Assembly (NCBI GenBank): GCA_002433485.1
Contig: DJIF01000130.1
Coordinates: 47,326 to 111,325, forward strand
Direction of reading: 5' to 3'
DNA length: 64,000 nucleotides
DNA from: Deltaproteobacteria bacterium UBA6601
GTDB lineage: Bacteria > Myxococcota_A > UBA796 > UBA9615
Shown: one piece after another, positions 61,401 through 64,000 of the stretch
Layout of the letters: every line of letters begins with the position of its first letter
Position numbering within the stretch: the stretch's first letter is position 1
Notes under the pieces: generated by a model
What the model saw: the letters and a program-made list of their open reading frames with translations, nothing else
What the model was told of the DNA's origin: nothing
The model's database searches: none
Made by a program: the position numbers and the translations under genes

Positions 61401-64000
61401 CATCGCTCATTCGCCCAGCGCGCTCGTAGGCGGACCCGGCGCTTAAGTGAAGCCACTGTCGACCCTTACCAACCGGTCGCCCTTCCGCCTCCTGTTGGAC
61501 CAACAGGCCGAGCGCATCCCAGTCCCCTCGGGTTGAATAGATGACCCGCAGCCCCCTAGTCGCGGGCAGGAAGTCCGGTGCGATGTCGAGCAGGTTTCGG
61601 AACGCAGCTTCTGCCGCATCATCATCTCCACATCGAGTATGGGAGAGTTGCGCGCTGCGATACAGCAGGGACACCTTTAAGGTTGGGTCCTCAGTCTCGG
61701 CTGCAATCTGCCGGAGACTCTCTGCCGCGTCGGCCCAGCGCTCCTCAGCCAGATAGCTCTCAACCAGCCACTCACGGGCCAGCAGAGGACCGGGGCCATC
61801 GCCTGAGCTCTGTTGCAGGAGCTTGATCGATCGCTCCCGGTCGTCAAGGTCGGCCCACAGCCGTGCAGCTCTAAGCATGTAGGAGGCTCGACTTGGACCA
61901 GAATGGAGGATTGCCGCGGCGCTTTCCAGCGCCTCGGCTCGCTCCTTGCCGCGCCCTTGAAGTCCATAGAGTTCTACCAGTGCGTCGATGGCCGGGAGAT
62001 AATTAGGGCTCTGCTCGATGGCTGTCTTCAGTTGGACTTCAGCGGCCTCAAAGTCCCCGAGCTGATGACAGGCAACATGGGCCATTCCAAGCCGAACTGC
62101 GAGACCTACCCTGGTGTCAGCGACTCCATCGATTCGTTCCAGATCATGATTCAGTAGATCTCGCCACCGACCATCGGCCACCAGCCCCTGGCGCAAGCCC
62201 TCACGCGCTTCGAAGCAATCGGGGTCATGCTCCAACGCGCGGCCAAAATGCTCAAGGGCCGACTTTGCATCGCCATCATGTTGCAGCGCGATTCGGCCCA
62301 GGCTGGTTTCCAGATAGGCCGACATGCGAGCACTACAGCCTTTCTCAAGGGCTGCCTTGCTTGCCTCCGCGAGGGATTTCCAGTGCCCCCCTGACTCAAG
62401 CCAGTGACGATATTCTTCGGCCAGTGGCGAGGAGCCCCCTTCACCGGCCAGCTCAAACTGCTCGACCACTGTCTGCAACGGCAGCCCGCCTTGCGAAGCG
62501 AGTCTGGCCGCTCGCGCCCTGAAAAACGAAGCATCAGCACCGCCCCAGGCCTCAGCGACGATCCCGCTCAACTCAACGACTCCTGAATAATCTCCAGCAT
62601 TCAGGAGTAGCGCGTCCAGAGCTGCGAACACCGAAACGGAATGCGGATCCTGTGCGATGCAGCTCCGATACGCAGCAATCGCAGCCTCCGCGTCTCCCAG
62701 TTCATCCTCAGCCAACAGCGCCAACTCGTGGTCGATCCGCAGCCTCTCACCACCGCTACTGGCTTCACCCAGTTCGCCCAACACTGCCGCCAGAGCTGGC
62801 CAATCCTCAGATCGGTAGGGCAACTCACGGAGCAAGCGAAGAGCCAGATAATTGCCAGGGTCCTGTTCCAGTACCTTGCGTAAGCTGGCCTCAGCTTCGT
62901 CGAGTTGTTTGCCACCTTCAAGCTGGAGGTGCGCAGCGCTAAGCAAGCCTTGCAGACGAGCGGTTCCTGAACCGTCATGGCCGTTCTGCTCACCATCCAA
63001 CAGCAGCTGCAACGCCCGGTCTCCGTCGCCGCGCGTAAGCGCCGCCGACACCAGCGCCTCACGCGCCGCCTGATGACCCGCCGCCGCCTGAATTGCGGCG
63101 TTCCAGCGCGCTTCGGCACCAGCTCCATCACCTAACTTGCGCTCAAGAATCCTACCCAGCTCAAACAATATCGCTGCTTTACTGGCCAGCTTTTCCTTGC
63201 CAGAGAGGGCTTCGGCCTCGGCACCAAGGGAGCGCGCCGTACGCGCCCAGATCTCCTGCACCTCCGGGGAAATCTCAAGGGTCATTGAGCTGCTACCGAT
63301 CGACGCCTGCGCAGCCACTGCACGAGCCGCTTCTTCCAGCCCAATAGCAGGCAGAGCCGCAACAGTGGGGGCAGCTTCCTCGTCAGCGTCTTCCACCGGG
63401 GCGCCGTCTTCCACCGGGGCGCCGTCTTCCACCGGGGCGCCGTCTTCCACCGGGGCGCCGTCTTCCACCGGGGCGGCTTTCGGCAAGGCATCCATCACCG
63501 CTACCGTGGCCGACTCTCCGTCAGCCCCGGACGCTTCTGCCCCCTGGCTGTCACCGGCCGGTAGAAACAGCTGCTGTTCTCCGGAGGAAGACGCTGAGTC
63601 GGCACTCTTCTTGCCCTTGCCCTTGGTTTTCTTGGTCCTAGCTGCCGACGATTCAGCGGGCTTGGCACGGGCCGGATCTGATTCTTTTGTGGCTGCTGAC
63701 TGCGCAGTAGGACCATCGCCTCCAGCGGCCTCACCCGGAACCGCCGCCACCGCGCTACTGACGGAGTGGTCATCAAAGGGGTCGTAGTCAAACTCGTCCC
63801 GCTCAAAGGCGCCAGTCTGCGAACCAAAGAAGAAGTCGTCCAAGGCGTTAAAGCCACCTGTCACTGCCCGCATTGAGCCGGTGTTACGCCGTCCGACCGG
63901 CGAGCCTCCGGATCCAGGCTGAACCTGAGTGGCCTGGTTACTCTTGTCAGCAGCAGACGCCTGAACAGGTGCCGCCGCCTTGGCCGGCGCTTTCGACTCA
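58450..64000 (-). CDS. Very large TPR-repeat protein (partial, N-terminus outside window)
   Basis: At least 1850 residues. The frame has no stop from 63873 to the right window edge, and the codons there read low-complexity Ala/Pro/Ser/Gln, so the real start probably lies beyond 64000. The visible N-terminal 200 residues are disordered, with a conserved-looking NALDDFFFGSQTGAF and five APVEDG repeats. From about residue 195 onward the protein is a continuous solenoid of some 35-40 TPR-like units, such as YLPAIDALVELYGLQGRGKE, SAYERAGRMSDAIAQYKACL and NNIDALEGIAEVHWRAGDWN. No catalytic domain, signal or membrane segment is seen. Scaffolding of a large complex is inferred. Confidence 0.8.
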   Translation of the reverse strand, partial: ESKAPAKAAAPVQASAADKSNQATQVQPGSGGSPVGRRNTGSMRAVTGGFNALDDFFFGSQTGAFERDEFDYDPFDDHSVSSAVAAVPGEAAGGDGPTAQSAATKESDPARAKPAESSAARTKKTKGKGKKSADSASSSGEQQLFLPAGDSQGAEASGADGESATVAVMDALPKAAPVEDGAPVEDGAPVEDGAPVEDGAPVEDADEEAAPTVAALPAIGLEEAARAVAAQASIGSSSMTLEISPEVQEIWARTARSLGAEAEALSGKEKLASKAAILFELGRILERKLGDGAGAEARWNAAIQAAAGHQAAREALVSAALTRGDGDRALQLLLDGEQNGHDGSGTARLQGLLSAAHLQLEGGKQLDEAEASLRKVLEQDPGNYLALRLLRELPYRSEDWPALAAVLGELGEASSGGERLRIDHELALLAEDELGDAEAAIAAYRSCIAQDPHSVSVFAALDALLLNAGDYSGVVELSGIVAEAWGGADASFFRARAARLASQGGLPLQTVVEQFELAGEGGSSPLAEEYRHWLESGGHWKSLAEASKAALEKGCSARMSAYLETSLGRIALQHDGDAKSALEHFGRALEHDPDCFEAREGLRQGLVADGRWRDLLNHDLERIDGVADTRVGLAVRLGMAHVACHQLGDFEAAEVQLKTAIEQSPNYLPAIDALVELYGLQGRGKERAEALESAAAILHSGPSRASYMLRAARLWADLDDRERSIKLLQQSSGDGPGPLLAREWLVESYLAEERWADAAESLRQIAAETEDPTLKVSLLYRSAQLSHTRCGDDDAAEAAFRNLLDIAPDFLPATRGLRVIYSTRGDWDALGLLVQQEAEGRPVGKGRQWLHLSAGSAYERAGRMSDAIAQYKACLELDPADELAHGALRRVYRITGDHGLLVESFVRQLDNEPEPGAYTASLRVQLIATLADMGDSDAVAREVSALVSGDTHGLPLAGIAVTCDRLQLAGEAAAALSALAEDKGAAAGARAAALYHQGLLAEESAGDSSEAVALYERADELANHHPMALEALARLYTEAGKAEGLASVYRRLAGAASEAGVTTFYALLAGEQFESLGDGPQAAAAYTLASQDPLGLHRSFHRLVDLLIEQRELESLRDLVKRRAEGGGENQFLEPWIDVGDRLVEAGDLEEGLEFFAVVSAQEPGFLPASQHSAHAAWELGDWNRSLASLQVITEHAVSDLARKEAEELSEQLLSEKGVTSDGAFEFYEQLLGREPENVVALRGLGGIHFARNEMGDARKYYEALAEHAEDEQQKAEASTQVGLIAIEAESDTDTGVIHLEQALEFDGSHKPAIQALKSVYGDSENWTSLVGVLAREASLAESDRRLPMYTEIASIWQHKIGNNKVAAMSWKKVLELDPSSAEACSGLMEIHQQEQDWKAYLDVADISLNNLAGAERKARQAELGEIALNSLGDNERGMAYLRDAADGDQPNEGALRQLREAARALGDWEQLIALSRTLAQVSDEPATKISLLIEAAELREDPLLDREGAAELFSAVVELDPDNAKAQRFFVNYWFEKGRWADALVAFERYQPRVAELPVADNEDARYEATEFHHRFGVVLGHAQEGADVLPHFARALELTPTHLPSLQAIAPLYHDSEMWPETRSSCQAMLRLGGGTDAEIASWNLYLGRAELALGEPANALKRFKKALGPEANNIDALEGIAEVHWRAGDWNSLLTTYNSIIKYARDPKQVVRAYMTKGDVLESKLNFTDKAVLHFEKVLMYDKENVPAMARLGQIALSRGDKDLGLKFAEKANKAAQENDERAQGLLLQRLAEAEDSIDVEGLIRFVREASGAGALLEEFEVQLEGQSKVPTEDALEAYGRAFRRA
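63388..63477. repeat. Five-copy 18-bp tandem repeat in the large TPR gene
   Basis: The unit gtcttccaccggggcgcc occurs five times end to end; four copies are identical and the fifth differs by one base. It codes in-frame for five VEDGAP units on the (-) strand. The 18-bp period preserves frame, so copy number can change without breaking the gene. Confidence 0.95.

Noticed and set aside
63137..63787. A 216-residue (+) frame opposite the start of the giant TPR gene
   Set aside because: Its Ser/Ala/Pro-rich reading is the mirror of the low-complexity and tandem-repeat region on the other strand.

Overview
The window is 64 kb of dense, GC-rich bacterial chromosome (roughly 60% G+C by eye), about 50 protein genes and one tRNA, with no gap above 300 bp. 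Gene content points to a Myxococcota-like (former Deltaproteobacteria) organism: a TIGR02266-type PilZ domain, an FHA protein with an AgmX/PglI-type C-terminus, multihaem cytochromes, many TPR proteins, an Mla-type lipid transporter, leucine dehydrogenase and a lipoprotein with DxNxDGxxD repeats. This assignment is an inference from gene families. I see no insertion sequence, prophage, CRISPR array or rRNA.

Layout. 1-2.0 kb (-): tgt (cut by the left edge) and queA, two steps of queuosine synthesis, overlapping. 2.1-3.8 kb (+): glutamine-dependent nadE. 3.8-12.3 kb (-): slipin/NfeD pair, a degenerate uracil-DNA-glycosylase-like protein, a CoaBC fused to a lipoprotein-type ceramidase, a YciO-type protein and leucine dehydrogenase. 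12.5-17.5 kb (+): TPR/lytic transglycosylase, a pentahaem cytochrome and FabG. 17.5-29.8 kb (-): an unknown 574-residue Rossmann protein, an FAD oxidoreductase, a WalJ/YycJ-like MBL hydrolase, purB-purS-purQ-purL-purF, and a DnaK whose lid is replaced by a disordered linker and a PilZ domain. 29.9-33.1 kb (+): an Mla/MCE operon with two different permeases. 33.1-34.0 kb (-): a cysteine-cluster protein and a small hypothetical protein. 34.2-38.1 kb (+): a membrane protein with a glycosidase-like barrel, coupled to a thioredoxin-octahaem cytochrome. 38.0-40.6 kb (-): a JAMM-DinG helicase fusion.

40.7-48.1 kb: a DUF2520 protein, a 55-residue conserved small protein, tRNA-Arg(CCG), a RdgC-like protein split into two genes, an FHA-FHA-TM-AgmX protein, mazG, fxsA, a TPR protein and a repeat lipoprotein. 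48.1-52.9 kb (-): grpE, gamma-glutamyltransferase, trmL, trpS and a catalytically degenerate mannose-1-phosphate-guanylyltransferase-like protein, all overlapping or touching. 53.0-64.0 kb: a DUF4340 pair, a TPR membrane protein, glpD, a small ICMT-like methyltransferase and a very large TPR protein that runs off the right edge.

How the genes relate. Most same-strand neighbours overlap by 1-20 bp (ATGA, GTGA, TGATG), so long translationally coupled units are likely. Several convergent gene pairs overlap at their 3' ends. The most unusual items are the DnaK-PilZ fusion, the CoaBC-ceramidase fusion with a signal peptide at the junction, the JAMM-DinG fusion with an altered Fe-S ligand, the split RdgC, and the thioredoxin-octahaem cytochrome paired with a membrane barrel protein.
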